55,918 bases of DNA from Paenibacillus solanacearum (GCF_910593845.1 NZ_CAJVAS010000040.1:1-55918), one strand, 5' to 3'; counted from the stretch's first letter, positions 27,274 to 36,356 are shown. Made by a program: numbers and translations. Notes: a model not told the origin generated them from the sequence alone.

Positions 27274-27319
27274 GAGTTCAATGAACTCAAAGAGGAGCTG
27301 TCCTTGGTGGCAGCTCCTC
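27274..27319 (-). terminator. Hairpins downstream of the metallophosphoesterase gene
   Basis: A 9-bp stem GAGGAGCTG/CAGCTCCTC (27292-27319) followed on the minus strand by a short stem GAGTTC/GAACTC. The U-tract is weak (CTTTGAGTT), so termination efficiency is uncertain. Confidence 0.5.
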
Positions 27320-27349
27320 ACTAATGTCCCCTTCAGCGCAGAATGAAAA

Positions 27350-28303
27350 TCAAGCGTTTGGATGGTGCTCGGGTTGTCGGCCGATGACGGAGCCGTCCGC
27401 AAGACGCAGCCACGTCTCAAAGCTCCGCTCCCCCTCACGCAGACGAATCATGCGCGCGCCTCGCGGGAAGCCTTCTTTGCCGTAAGTGTTGTAGCCGGTC
27501 GCCCGGCCATAGCAAAGACGGATCCCGTGGAGTTCGCCCCAGTAATCGTTGATATGATCATGCCCGGCGAATGTGCCCAATACATCACCCATCTCGACCA
27601 TCGAGGCAAATAGGCCCGAATTCACTCTTGCGCAGCACACATCCTCGAACTTGTTGCCGAAGCACACTGTGGTCTCCCACACCTCTTTATATTCAGGAAG
27701 CGGGATATGGAGGAAGGCTAGCGCCGGCAGTGTGCGACCGTTCATACGCGCGCGGAGCTTGCGTGATTCGTTCGCATACCATTGGATTTGGTCGTTGCGA
27801 ATCCAGTCGTAACCCGGCACGCTCGGAGCCGGTGAATAAGCACCCGAATCGAAAAAGTACAAAGCCGCCGCAGGTTGATCATCGGAACCGTCGATATGCA
27901 GCGCGTAATTGCCCACTCCACTCAACAGATCATCGCCGTGCTGGGATACGGTGTGCTCATGCGATATGACAACGTCCATGAGCTCTTTTCTTGTAATCCT
28001 GTTCTCGGTATCGTGGTTGCCAAAGACAATCGCCCAAGGAATGCCGCGGAGTTCTGCCGCATGCACCGCTTCCTGCAATGCTTGAGCCGGCCTTTCGCAA
28101 ATTGGCTTTCCCGGAGTAACGTTTCCGGTATAGATAACGTCGCCTGTAAATACGACAAGATCAGGCTTTTCCACATCAAGCACTGTCTCCATGAGCCGAC
28201 GCGATTGTTGATCTTCAGCCCTTCCATCCATCCAATGAATATCCGTAAATTGTGTAATCGTAAAAGTACGATCATCGCGGAATGAAAGTTTATGTTTCAT
28301 CAT
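27350..28303 (-). CDS. Calcineurin-like metallophosphoesterase
   Basis: 317-residue dimetal phosphoesterase. All signature blocks are present: FTDIHW (a D-x-H motif), FTGDVIYTGN, FGNHDTE, a His in LAFLHIPLPEY and AGHDHIND. No signal peptide is evident. The overall pattern resembles purple-acid-phosphatase/Icc-like enzymes acting on phosphomono- or diesters. ATG 28303 follows AAAGGAG. It is divergently transcribed from a PHP-domain phosphatase and shares with it a matching operator at the transcription start, so the two probably act in one pathway. Confidence 0.88.
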   Translation of the reverse strand: MMKHKLSFRDDRTFTITQFTDIHWMDGRAEDQQSRRLMETVLDVEKPDLVVFTGDVIYTGNVTPGKPICERPAQALQEAVHAAELRGIPWAIVFGNHDTENRITRKELMDVVISHEHTVSQHGDDLLSGVGNYALHIDGSDDQPAAALYFFDSGAYSPAPSVPGYDWIRNDQIQWYANESRKLRARMNGRTLPALAFLHIPLPEYKEVWETTVCFGNKFEDVCCARVNSGLFASMVEMGDVLGTFAGHDHINDYWGELHGIRLCYGRATGYNTYGKEGFPRGARMIRLREGERSFETWLRLADGSVIGRQPEHHPNA

Positions 28304-28362
28304 GATTGCTCCTTTAATATAGTGACTTACCTTGGAATGATGCATTATTTTCTTTTTTTATG

Positions 28363-28379
28363 TTGTTTCATGACTATTC
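28363..28379 (-). promoter_or_regulatory. Operator 1 of the divergent MPE/PHP region
   Basis: Minus-strand GAATAGTCATGAAACAA, overlapping the -10 and start of the metallophosphoesterase promoter. It differs at one position from operator 2. Confidence 0.68.
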
Positions 28380-28405
28380 TAAATCCATATTTCTCCTGCT
28401 GTCAA
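28376..28405 (-). promoter_or_regulatory. Promoter of the metallophosphoesterase gene
   Basis: Minus-strand TTGACA (28405-28400), 18-base spacer, TAGAAT (28381-28376); predicted start near 28369, inside operator 1. Confidence 0.65.
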
Positions 28406-28430
28406 TTATATTTCGAAGCATGATTCGAGA

Positions 28431-28459
28431 TTGACATCGAGAAAGAGAGACCTTAAACT
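28431..28459 (+). promoter_or_regulatory. Promoter of the PHP phosphatase/DeoR2 genes
   Basis: TTGACA (28431-28436), 17-base spacer, TAAACT (28454-28459); predicted start near 28466, with operator 2 beginning about 9 bases downstream. The -10 is not perfect. Confidence 0.55.
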
Positions 28460-28474
28460 GATACAAAACAACAT

Positions 28475-28491
28475 GAACAGTCATGAAACAA
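28475..28491 (+). promoter_or_regulatory. Operator 2 of the divergent MPE/PHP region
   Basis: GAACAGTCATGAAACAA, same orientation relative to its own gene as operator 1. On the opposite strand it reads TGTTTCATGACTGTTCATG, an internal direct repeat of TGTT(T)CATG like some DeoR-family sites. Confidence 0.68.
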
Positions 28492-28534
28492 TTTAAATAG
28501 TCAATATACCGGATTGTTATTAGGAGTGATCGCC

Positions 28535-29530
28535 ATGAAAGTAGACTTTCATTTTCACCTAGAAGAAGGGCCGTATTCTTCGAGATGGGTACAACGAACC
28601 GCCAGTGCTTTGGAAAAAGTGCACATGGCCAAGATAAGCACCGGCAAGGATTCTCACACTTTAGCATGGGCGGAGCAATTTGTCGGGATCCTGAAGCAGC
28701 GAATGGATCAAGGCTGTTTTCATGAAACGTGGCTTGAAACTTATTTCGAGTTGGGAAAACAACGAGGTATAGAACGCTTCGGTTTGGTCGATCATGGCTA
28801 CCGCTTCACGGAATTTCGCGATTATTATGAAAAGCACCTCATTCTGGACAATTCGCCTGTCGGCAAGCTGCAGCAATATTGGCTGGATCGCGTATGTATC
28901 GGCTCCATCGAGCCCTTCATAGCTGCGGTAAAAAAAGCGCAGCAGGCCGGGTACCCGGTGTCGTTAGGATTGGAAGCAGATTATTTTCCGGGTGGAGAGC
29001 AGGAACTTGGCGAATTGCTTTCGAAATACGATCTGGATTATGTCATCGGCTCGGTACATTTCCTTGATGGCTGGGGGTTCGATAATCCGGAGACGGAGGA
29101 TGTATTCAAGGAGAAAGATTTGCCCCAGCTGTATCATCACTTTTTCGATACGGTTAGTGGAGCGGTCGCAAGCGGGTTGTTCGATATGATAGCGCACCTG
29201 GATAATTTGAAGGTGTTTAATTATCGGCCGGACGAATCGGTGCTTCTGCCTATGTATGAAAACATCGCTGTGGCGCTGAAAAGAGCGAATGTTGCGACAG
29301 AGCTGAATACGGGACTGGCTTATCGCTACCCGGTCAAGGAAGCTTGCCCGAGCCCGTCTTTCCTCCAAGTACTCAAGAAGCACGAGGTGCCAATTACACT
29401 CAGCTCAGACTCTCATTTCCCCGACGATATCGGCATGCTTCTTGATGAAGCAATCGAGCTGTTGAAGCATGTGGGCTATAAGGAAATCGTATATTTCAAG
29501 GATAGACAGCGAGTTGTCGTGCCACTATAA
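28535..29530 (+). CDS. PHP-domain phosphatase (histidinol-phosphatase-like)
   Basis: 331-residue protein of the PHP family, a trinuclear-metal phosphoesterase fold. Ligand-bearing segments are DFHFHLEEG at the N-terminus, LVDHGYRF, LGLEADYF, IGSVHFLDGW, IAHLDNLKVF and SSDSHFPDDIG, so the site appears complete. Classical HisK hydrolyses histidinol phosphate, but no histidine genes are nearby. Pairing with a metallophosphoesterase and a DeoR regulator suggests a sugar- or diester-phosphate substrate. ATG 28535 is preceded by AGGAG. Confidence 0.85.
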   Translation: MKVDFHFHLEEGPYSSRWVQRTASALEKVHMAKISTGKDSHTLAWAEQFVGILKQRMDQGCFHETWLETYFELGKQRGIERFGLVDHGYRFTEFRDYYEKHLILDNSPVGKLQQYWLDRVCIGSIEPFIAAVKKAQQAGYPVSLGLEADYFPGGEQELGELLSKYDLDYVIGSVHFLDGWGFDNPETEDVFKEKDLPQLYHHFFDTVSGAVASGLFDMIAHLDNLKVFNYRPDESVLLPMYENIAVALKRANVATELNTGLAYRYPVKEACPSPSFLQVLKKHEVPITLSSDSHFPDDIGMLLDEAIELLKHVGYKEIVYFKDRQRVVVPL

Positions 29531-29636
29531 TGAATTCGCTTCCAAGCCATTGACGGCAGGAACCAGCTCCCTTCTATAAATGTACAAATTGAAACATCAC
29601 CACTCCGCCATCACTGGTCATCTCAGGAGGCCTAGC

Positions 29637-30407
29637 ATGTCATTAACATATGAAGATCGCAGGATGACGATTTTAAAACAGTTAGAAATCGAAGGAAAGG
29701 TGCAGGTGCATCATCTTTCGCACCTGCTTGGCATTTCAACAGAAACCGTGCGCCGAGATTTGGATCGGCTGGAGAAGGAAGGCAAGCTTCGCAAAGTTTA
29801 CGGCGGCGCTGTAAAAATGCGGATGGAGCTTGTCGAGCCGCCTTTTCTCAAAAGATCGCAGATGATGATGAAGGAGAAAACGGCCATCGGAAAACTGGCG
29901 GCATCTCTTGTTCAAGACGGTGAAACGATCATGCTTGATAACGGCACGACGACCATGGAGATTTTGCCCCATTTGAAGGATCGAGCGAATGTAACGCTGA
30001 TCACACATTCGGTTCCGATTCTAAATCTTGCCCTTGAGATGTTCAAAGGAAAAATTATATTCGTCGGCGGGGAAATGAATGTCGATTATCAATCGGCGAC
30101 GGGATCACTGACGGATGAACTGTACGACCAATTTAAAGTGAATAAAGCGTTCCTAACCGTCGGTGGCATTACATTGACTGAGGGCATTACCGACTTCCAT
30201 CTGGCAGAAGCGATAATATCGCGGAAGATGATGCGTCGGGCAGAGGAAGCGATTGTGGTGGCGGATCACTCCAAATTCGGCGTATCTACGTTTGTCAAAA
30301 TCTCGAGGCTTGAAGAAATCTCGATGCTGATCACCGATCCGGGCTGCCCAAACGAATGGATCGATTCGATTGAAGCACTTGGCATCGAAGTGCGGATTAG
30401 CAATTGA
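29637..30407 (+). CDS. DeoR family transcriptional regulator (DeoR2)
   Basis: 256-residue regulator: helix-turn-helix VHHLSHLLGISTETVRRDLD, then the sugar-sensing domain with LDNGTTTMEIL, GGEMNVDYQS and VADHSKFG. ATG 29637 follows CAGGAGG. It follows the PHP phosphatase gene by about 100 bases on the same strand, probably in one transcript, so it is the natural candidate to bind the twin operators in the divergent region and respond to the phosphorylated substrate of that pathway. Confidence 0.9.
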   Translation: MSLTYEDRRMTILKQLEIEGKVQVHHLSHLLGISTETVRRDLDRLEKEGKLRKVYGGAVKMRMELVEPPFLKRSQMMMKEKTAIGKLAASLVQDGETIMLDNGTTTMEILPHLKDRANVTLITHSVPILNLALEMFKGKIIFVGGEMNVDYQSATGSLTDELYDQFKVNKAFLTVGGITLTEGITDFHLAEAIISRKMMRRAEEAIVVADHSKFGVSTFVKISRLEEISMLITDPGCPNEWIDSIEALGIEVRISN

Positions 30408-30445
30408 CACGCACCTCCACTGGGGATCTTTCCTCCGTGGAACAA

Positions 30446-30487
30446 TGAAAAAAAACGGCTCTGTTCGCATCTTGCGAAAGGGCCGTT
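30446..30487. terminator. Bidirectional terminator between DeoR2 and the APH-fold kinase
   Basis: Stem AACGGCTCTGTTCGCA/TGCGAAAGGGCCGTT with one bulge; on the minus strand it is followed by eight T residues, on the plus strand by TCTTCACTTTC. It serves convergent genes. Confidence 0.82.
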
Positions 30488-30521
30488 CTTCACTTTCTAT
30501 GATCTGTTTACCGTGAGGAAG

Positions 30522-31547
30522 TCAAACCAGCAATTCGCGGCACATGGACCGAAGACGTTCCTCGTGTTCACCTATCCACCTGCAGAGAGCTGCAGACTTC
30601 ATAAGCTGACTCCGCAGCACGTCGGCCAAATCCAGCCCGCCCACATAACGTTCGGTGAAATGAAGGAATACATCCAGCCTCCTCAGCTTGATAAGCGCGG
30701 GAAGTGCTTCGGCTTCCTCACGAGTCAGCTTGTGCACGTTTCCATAGCCTGAGAGAAGAGTTTGTACCGTCTCCCATACGCTTGAATCGCCAGGCTGAAG
30801 CAGCTCACCGGTTATAACTGCCAATTCCATGGCACGCAGATCGAACGTCACGAACTCAAAGTCGAGCAGCCCGATAATCTTGTCACCCTCGGCAAGCGCG
30901 TTATCGAAGACGATGTCGCCGTGGATTAGCTGATGCGGGAGCCCGGATAGCTGCGGAATGAGCTCCTGGAAAGACCTCACCTCGCCGATCAGGAATTCGG
31001 CTTCTTCTCTCAATCCCTGTAGCGCCCGATCCGGAACGGGCTTTTCCATGATCGATCGCAACGCATCCATGGCTGTCGGATAGTTGTCTTGAAGCAGATA
31101 ATATGGTTGATGACCAACCAAACCTTCCGCCATCTCGACCGCTGCCAAAGCTTCGATGAGCGCGCCGCTCGTCGCGCCGATCCCTTCCACGTGCTTGAGA
31201 ATGCCGGGATCGGGCCGTCTGCCCTCGATATAGTAAAACAGTGACGCCAGCTTCCCATCCGGTCCCGTAACGAAAGTGTCAGCTTCCCCTCTTGTCCGAA
31301 GCACGCGCGGCGTTTGGAACGGTAATCCCAATCGCTGCAGTCGTTCCAATATGCCATGCTCGAACCGCAGCTTGCTCTCATCGCAATGATTCTCATACAC
31401 GCGAAGCACATATTTACGGGTGCCCGCATATACGAATCGCGTCGTATTGTTCATCCCGCTTAACTCAGACCGGATCTCGACAGGACCGCCTAAGTCGTAC
31501 TGAGCGGCGATCGCTTCGAATATGGTCGGTTCGTTTGTCGTCCCCAT
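30522..31547 (-). CDS. Aminoglycoside phosphotransferase/choline kinase-fold protein
   Basis: 341-residue small-molecule kinase of the APH family. Brenner-type catalytic motif LIHGDIVFDNALAEG is followed by the metal-binding GLLDFEF; the N-lobe has NNTTRFVYAGTRKYVLRVY with the probable ATP-binding Lys. The substrate is unknown; relatives phosphorylate sugars, amino alcohols, homoserine or drugs, and resistance cannot be assumed. ATG is preceded by GGAGG. It stands alone between a terminator and a long intergenic region. Confidence 0.83.
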   Translation of the reverse strand: MGTTNEPTIFEAIAAQYDLGGPVEIRSELSGMNNTTRFVYAGTRKYVLRVYENHCDESKLRFEHGILERLQRLGLPFQTPRVLRTRGEADTFVTGPDGKLASLFYYIEGRRPDPGILKHVEGIGATSGALIEALAAVEMAEGLVGHQPYYLLQDNYPTAMDALRSIMEKPVPDRALQGLREEAEFLIGEVRSFQELIPQLSGLPHQLIHGDIVFDNALAEGDKIIGLLDFEFVTFDLRAMELAVITGELLQPGDSSVWETVQTLLSGYGNVHKLTREEAEALPALIKLRRLDVFLHFTERYVGGLDLADVLRSQLMKSAALCRWIGEHEERLRSMCRELLV

Positions 31548-31914
31548 CCCGTTTCTTACCTCCGCTCTCTCTATCGAATGGATACCTTGATTCTGCGGTA
31601 TATGTTCAGTTTACATACACAGCCATCGACGTCAACCTTAATTCACTGCATCCAGACTGCAGCCTCATCAAAGCCTGACCGAACGTTTTCATAATATACA
31701 GCAGAAGGGCAATATGATAATATCTCATTAATACCGGATTTTTCCACCAAGTTGAAAGATCCTGCTCCGAGAGGGGGATGCAGAAGCACGCCTTATTGTT
31801 TTCCCGTATATCGCTTTGTGGACTTGAGAAATGGTCGATACCGCTGCCTAATCGCTGTTGAATTCGCTGCCGATTGAAAAATCATTGCCGAATCCAAGAA
31901 GGGGGCAATCTCGA
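31548..31914. other. Intergenic region between kinase and SBP4
   Basis: 367 bases between divergent genes. A 26-codon frame at 31780-31860, starting after GAGGGGG, was noted but has no family likeness. No confident operator was found. Confidence 0.4.
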
Positions 31915-33240
31915 ATGAAGGAATTTCTCAGAACTACAGTTTGTTTCTTCGCCGCTTCGTTTGTTATAACCGCTATTACGGCATGTGGAAATACAGGCAA
32001 TATCGAGGGCAGTACGTCGTCCGATCCCCCCGGCAAACAAACGCCCGATGCCTCCCCGCCCAAGCCTGTAACCGTTACGATGTTCAACCAAAGCAACGGG
32101 ATCTCGGACGACCGGCTTCAGCAATTTATCCTAGAACCACTCAAACAAAAGCTGCCTCACGTAACTTTCGAAGTAGTGAAAGACGCAAAAGGCTCGACGA
32201 TGGATGAACTGGTGGCCACAGGCAACTTTACCGACATCAATTACGGCAGCAACCCTCAATTCCCCCCTTATTTGCTCAAAGAACTCCAATACGACATGAA
32301 CGATTTAGTCAAAAAGCATAATCTCGATCTGAACCGGTTCGACTCGACTTTCATCAACGCCGTGAAGACCTTCGACGACAAGGGAAAGCTGTACGCGATC
32401 CCGTTCTCGACCAATTTGGGCGTGCTCATTTACAATAAGGATATATTCGACCGGTTTGGGGTGGCGTATCCGAAAGACGGGATGACTTGGGACGAAACGG
32501 TAGAGCTGGGCCGCAAGCTAACCCGCACCCAGGATGGAATCAACTATATCGGCTTTGATCCCGGCGTCGCCACCGATATCGGTCAAGCGCTCTCCTTGTC
32601 CTATGTAGACACCAAATCGATGAAGGCATTGGTCAATAACGACCAATGGAAGAAAATATTCGACATGTTGAAGCGAGCGTACGCAATTCCCGGATTCGTG
32701 AACGCGGGAAAATACGATTATGGTACTGGCGGCTTCATCAAAGACCACAACGTTGCCATGCGGCCGATTTGGGCCTTGCAAATCATGAACGCCAAAGCGG
32801 ATCTAGCCAATGTGAACTGGGATGTTGTGTCGCTGCCTAACTTCAAAGAGGAATTAGGCCAGGGACGCGAGGTCGACATCCATATGCTTGCTGTTTCGAA
32901 CGTTAGCAAAAATAAAGACGCCGCCATGGAAGTGATTAAAGCGATCACTTCCGATGAAGTTCAGCGGCTGATGAGCGAATACGGCACGCCTACGGTGATG
33001 AAGAACGAAGAAATTAAAAAGGCATACGGATCCAAACTGCCCGAATATAAAGGCAAAAACGTTCAAGCGTTCTTCAAAACAACGCCTCGCGTCCCCCATG
33101 TCATTACGAGATATGATGCGACCGTTCGCACGGAAATCAATAACGGAAGAAAAGAAATCGCTACCGGGGACAAGGACGTAAACACCGTTATTCGAGAAAT
33201 TCAGGAGAAAGCGGATCAAAAGCTCGCAGAAATGAAATGA
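31915..33240 (+). CDS. Family 1 extracellular solute-binding lipoprotein (SBP4)
   Basis: 441 residues, lipobox ITAC with Cys24; ATG 31915 follows AAGGGGG. It carries LIYNKDIFDRFGVAYPKDGM, LTRTQDGINYIGFDPG and C-terminal DVNTVIREIQEKADQK, placing it in the same paralogous set as SBP1-3 and SBP5. It is monocistronic, bounded by a hairpin downstream, with no transporter or enzyme gene on its strand nearby. Ligand unknown. Confidence 0.9.
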   Translation: MKEFLRTTVCFFAASFVITAITACGNTGNIEGSTSSDPPGKQTPDASPPKPVTVTMFNQSNGISDDRLQQFILEPLKQKLPHVTFEVVKDAKGSTMDELVATGNFTDINYGSNPQFPPYLLKELQYDMNDLVKKHNLDLNRFDSTFINAVKTFDDKGKLYAIPFSTNLGVLIYNKDIFDRFGVAYPKDGMTWDETVELGRKLTRTQDGINYIGFDPGVATDIGQALSLSYVDTKSMKALVNNDQWKKIFDMLKRAYAIPGFVNAGKYDYGTGGFIKDHNVAMRPIWALQIMNAKADLANVNWDVVSLPNFKEELGQGREVDIHMLAVSNVSKNKDAAMEVIKAITSDEVQRLMSEYGTPTVMKNEEIKKAYGSKLPEYKGKNVQAFFKTTPRVPHVITRYDATVRTEINNGRKEIATGDKDVNTVIREIQEKADQKLAEMK

Positions 33241-33253
33241 TCATATAAGAAAA

Positions 33254-33272
33254 ACCTAGCCTTCCGCTAGGT
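33254..33272 (+). terminator. Hairpin after SBP4
   Basis: Perfect 7-bp stem ACCTAGC/GCTAGGT with a 5-base loop, 13 bases after the stop; the trailing CCTTGT is a poor U-tract. Confidence 0.55.
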
Positions 33273-33379
33273 CCTTGTCGAAACCCATAGACGGTGCCTG
33301 GGCATGCTATCTAATTAGACCCGACTGCTCGTGCAGTTCTCTTTATTATGTCTCCTCTCTTTATGTATTATTTGTTAAA

Positions 33380-33402
33380 AGAAATAGGGCCGCTGCAGGC
33401 CC
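33380..33402 (-). terminator. Terminator of the heme-copper operon
   Basis: Minus-strand GGGCC/GGCCC stem (loop TGCAGC) followed by TATTTCTTTT, directly downstream of the last gene of the operon. Confidence 0.65.
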
Positions 33403-33411
33403 AAGGATTAA

Positions 33412-33993
33412 CTAACTGTCGATCAAATGATGTGCCGTCCGATTGGCATAGGGCTGAAAGATGGCCACATACCCCAAATAGATGAACATACAAACGGATG
33501 TGGTCAAAAAGCCCCAGCCTAACGTCAACTGATCAAGCAGCAAATAGTTGTTGCACAATTGCTCCGGAAAATTAACATATAACAGTCCCATGCCCAAATA
33601 TTTCACTGCGAAAATGCTAATGAGCGTATGTTTTCCTTGCAAGCCGAGTCTGCCCCAACTGTCTCTGAGCGAGATTCCAGCGATAAAAGGCAAACTGAGA
33701 AATTTAAACCATTCCGCGCTCTGTAGGGTCAAGGTCTCATCCATTGTTTTGGGAATGGTCCAATACACCATAATCAAGGTAAACAAAAGAATGCCAGGAA
33801 TCCCGTTGTGATTCCACTTGGTGAAGAATGCCGGATATCGTAATTGGAATAATCGTGCCATCAAACATCCAGACAATACAAGCAAAGGCATCTGCATATG
33901 CATGTGAACAATCATGATGGATTCTAATAAACGGGCAACGGGAGGCAGGGCCAGAACAATCAACAGCACCAGTCCCAACAAAAATTGTCTCAT
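33412..33993 (-). CDS. Small multi-helix membrane protein of the heme-copper operon (orf1)
   Basis: 193 residues with about five hydrophobic helices. I do not recognise the family firmly; it resembles small membrane proteins found next to heme-copper enzymes. Near residues 30-35 it has HMHMQM at the start of a membrane helix, a plausible copper-binding cluster. Its ATG overlaps the Sco gene stop by 4 bases (ATGA), so it is translationally coupled and likely an assembly factor or accessory subunit. In the norSY-senC-orf1 arrangement this is the orf1 position (inference). Confidence 0.7.
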   Translation of the reverse strand: MRQFLLGLVLLIVLALPPVARLLESIMIVHMHMQMPLLVLSGCLMARLFQLRYPAFFTKWNHNGIPGILLFTLIMVYWTIPKTMDETLTLQSAEWFKFLSLPFIAGISLRDSWGRLGLQGKHTLISIFAVKYLGMGLLYVNFPEQLCNNYLLLDQLTLGWGFLTTSVCMFIYLGYVAIFQPYANRTAHHLIDS

Positions 33994-34628
33994 CGCTCTC
34001 CCTCCCTCTCCCCGCCCAGAAGGCTTGTCACCTTATGCGCCGCTTCATCAGGCTTCCTGTAATCCATCACATCGGTAAGAACACCTTGCCGGTCCAGAAG
34101 ATAAAAAGCTGAATTATGGGCCAGATTCCCGTATCCATCCGGAATCACAATGACGCCTAACGTTTGTAACAGGGAATCTAGCTGTTTCCGGTCCGGGATG
34201 GTAGCAAACCTCCATGTTTCTCCGTCGCTATTGAAGTGGACGCCGTATTCCTTCATCTTAGCCGGGTCATCCCTGTCCGGATCAAAGCTGATGCTCAAGA
34301 AGACAATCTCTTTACCGAGATATTCCGGCGGTATCAAGCTATACACCTTCGCCATGTTCATTTCTAGCAGCGGACAAACCGATGTGCAGGATGTGTATAG
34401 GAACGTAATGAATACATACTTACCTTCAAATTCGGATATGGAATATTCACGCCAGTTGCTATCCCTAAATCTAACATCAGGGAACAGCGGCTTATCCTGG
34501 ACCAGCTTCTTAATCCTTGCAGCTTCTGCTGTAAATGTACTAAACCCATCGGTTCCGACACCCAATAGGATCAAACCGAAGATAAGAACAATGAAGATCG
34601 CTAGGACACTACGTCGCGGTTGAGTCAT
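33990..34628 (-). CDS. Sco1/SenC family copper chaperone
   Basis: About 212 residues: one N-terminal membrane anchor (SVLAIFIVLIFGLILLGVG), then an extracytoplasmic thioredoxin-like domain with the copper motif CTSVCP (Cys84, Cys88 counted from the upstream GTG) and the conserved His174 in NLAHNSAFYLLDRQG. It delivers copper to, or reduces, the CuA cysteines of subunit II. The frame begins at GTG 34637, but ATG 34628 has better spacing from AGGAAG. It lies downstream of subunit I, consistent with a CuA-containing enzyme. Confidence 0.92.
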   Translation of the reverse strand: MTQPRRSVLAIFIVLIFGLILLGVGTDGFSTFTAEAARIKKLVQDKPLFPDVRFRDSNWREYSISEFEGKYVFITFLYTSCTSVCPLLEMNMAKVYSLIPPEYLGKEIVFLSISFDPDRDDPAKMKEYGVHFNSDGETWRFATIPDRKQLDSLLQTLGVIVIPDGYGNLAHNSAFYLLDRQGVLTDVMDYRKPDEAAHKVTSLLGGEREGER

Positions 34629-34697
34629 AATGATCACTTCCTATCGATAGTCAAGGGAATCGTCCTATTTCCTGAGTGCCCCTCGACGTTAATTGCA

Positions 34698-36341
34698 TTA
34701 CCAGGTCTTATACGGCGGAGATCCCGGAGGCGCATTTACGATCATTTCGGTAATCGGAATGACATAGGCCATCGCAACTACCAGCAGCATAACGATAATC
34801 CACAGTCCCCAACGCTCAGTCCAATACGGCGTTTGCGATCCATCCTCCTCTACTTCCGCAATTGGGAATTCCGTTTCTCCTTTCGGGGCATAAAACATCA
34901 TATAAACGACTGCATAAACTTGTATAATCACACCGACCATTAACAAGGTTCCGCCAATCGCAAGAAGCATTAAGTAGGGATCCCATCCTAAAGCTACCGC
35001 ATGGTCAAAATACGTAGTATAAGAGGTTCTTCGCGGAGAACCCTGTAAACCTACCCAGTGCATGGCTCCGGACATAAATAACATCCCAACTGTCCATACC
35101 CAGGTTTGGATAACACCAAGTTTATTGATTCCAGGCGTTAATACACGTTTGGAGATGTACGGAACCAGCCAATAGCTAATACCGAAGAATGTCATCACGA
35201 CGGACATTCCTAACGTTAAATGGAAGTGTCCAACGATCCACATGGTATTATGAACAACCTGATCTAATTGATTGGTGCTTTGGGCGATCCCTCCTGCGCC
35301 AGCCGGAATAAAAGCAAGCATGGCAATGAACGGAGCTAGGAAGCGAACATCGCCCCATGGCATCTTTTTGTACCAACCCAATAGCCCCTTTCCTCCTTGA
35401 TTCCGGGCTGTACGTTCGAATACGGCAAACAACGCAAAGGCCGTCATGAGAGAAGGGAAGCCAATCGCCAAGCTCATAAATACGTGCATGAATTTCACGG
35501 CCTGCGAAATCCCCGGGTCAATGATTTGGTGATGGAAGCCTCCGGTAATGTTCATCACGACTAAAGCGATAATTACGACGCGAGTCAGTGTGTCGCTCCA
35601 GCGTTTGCCGCCGATGATTTTGGGGACTATAACATACCAAGCCGAAGTAGCCGTTAAGTACCATATATTCACCAAAGTATGCCCGAACGCCCAGAACAGG
35701 GTTCGTGACAGCATGACATTGATCGTCTTCACCCAGCCCAATACCCAAGGAATAATCATAAAGACTTCTATCGCAACGGGAATCAGAGCGAAAAACAACA
35801 GGACAAACACACCGGTTGCGAAGTAGGAAAGAATCGGAAGATGCTGTCCCTTATGCTTCTTCCTCCAGTACGCGACCTGGATAAAGGCTCCGATGCAGCA
35901 GAGCCATACACCTACGACGATGAATACAAGGCCAAAATAAAATACCGGATGCGCCGCTAGCGGCGGATAGAAGGTATACATAACCGATGCTTCATTCATC
36001 AGGATCGGAATGACAGCCAATACAAATCCGACAAGCTTCAAGTAAAACCCTGTCCAAGCCCATGCTCTTACCTTTGGAAGGAGCCCCTCCAACGTATGCG
36101 ACATACCTGCATAAAAGTAGCCGATCGTAAAGAATGCCGAAAGCACCACAATTAATAAAAGGCCATGCGCCGTCAGGACTTGATAATAGTTGAGCCAAGA
36201 GGGCAATTCGAGCAAGCCTGCACGGTTTAATCCTTGCAGCAAGCCCAAGAACCCTCCGAGCAATAAGGCGGCAAACGCGACAAATACATAAGATTTGGAT
36301 AACCCCGCATCCTCTTTATTGATTCCAAAGTGTATACTCAT
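34698..36341 (-). CDS. Heme-copper enzyme subunit I, B-type/sNOR-like
   Basis: 547-residue, roughly 13-14-helix membrane subunit. All six metal histidines are visible: His59 (low-spin heme, helix II), His221, His270-His271, His372 and His374. The active-site helix reads FGHTLVNIWYL. B-type oxygen reductases have HPxVY here, with the Tyr four residues after the His cross-linked to it; this protein has Asn225 instead. Loss of that Tyr is expected in nitric oxide reductases derived from B-type oxidases. It would be annotated by similarity as a b(o/a)3-type cytochrome c oxidase. Context (CuA subunit, Sco, small membrane protein) matches sNOR operons. Whether it reduces O2 or NO needs biochemistry, but NO is favoured. 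Confidence 0.9.
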   Translation of the reverse strand: MSIHFGINKEDAGLSKSYVFVAFAALLLGGFLGLLQGLNRAGLLELPSWLNYYQVLTAHGLLLIVVLSAFFTIGYFYAGMSHTLEGLLPKVRAWAWTGFYLKLVGFVLAVIPILMNEASVMYTFYPPLAAHPVFYFGLVFIVVGVWLCCIGAFIQVAYWRKKHKGQHLPILSYFATGVFVLLFFALIPVAIEVFMIIPWVLGWVKTINVMLSRTLFWAFGHTLVNIWYLTATSAWYVIVPKIIGGKRWSDTLTRVVIIALVVMNITGGFHHQIIDPGISQAVKFMHVFMSLAIGFPSLMTAFALFAVFERTARNQGGKGLLGWYKKMPWGDVRFLAPFIAMLAFIPAGAGGIAQSTNQLDQVVHNTMWIVGHFHLTLGMSVVMTFFGISYWLVPYISKRVLTPGINKLGVIQTWVWTVGMLFMSGAMHWVGLQGSPRRTSYTTYFDHAVALGWDPYLMLLAIGGTLLMVGVIIQVYAVVYMMFYAPKGETEFPIAEVEEDGSQTPYWTERWGLWIIVMLLVVAMAYVIPITEMIVNAPPGSPPYKTW

Positions 36342-36356
36342 GTTGAGCCCCCCTGT

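Larger units (their letters stand above)
27045..27349. other. Intergenic control region of the sulfatase array
   Basis: About 305 bases without a gene. It holds the array promoter, two inverted copies of a 19-bp operator-like element and hairpins downstream of the metallophosphoesterase gene, each listed separately. Confidence 0.7.

Noticed and set aside
31780..31860. 26-codon frame after GAGGGGG upstream of SBP4
   Set aside because: Spacing to the ATG is too short, and the peptide has no family or attenuator features.
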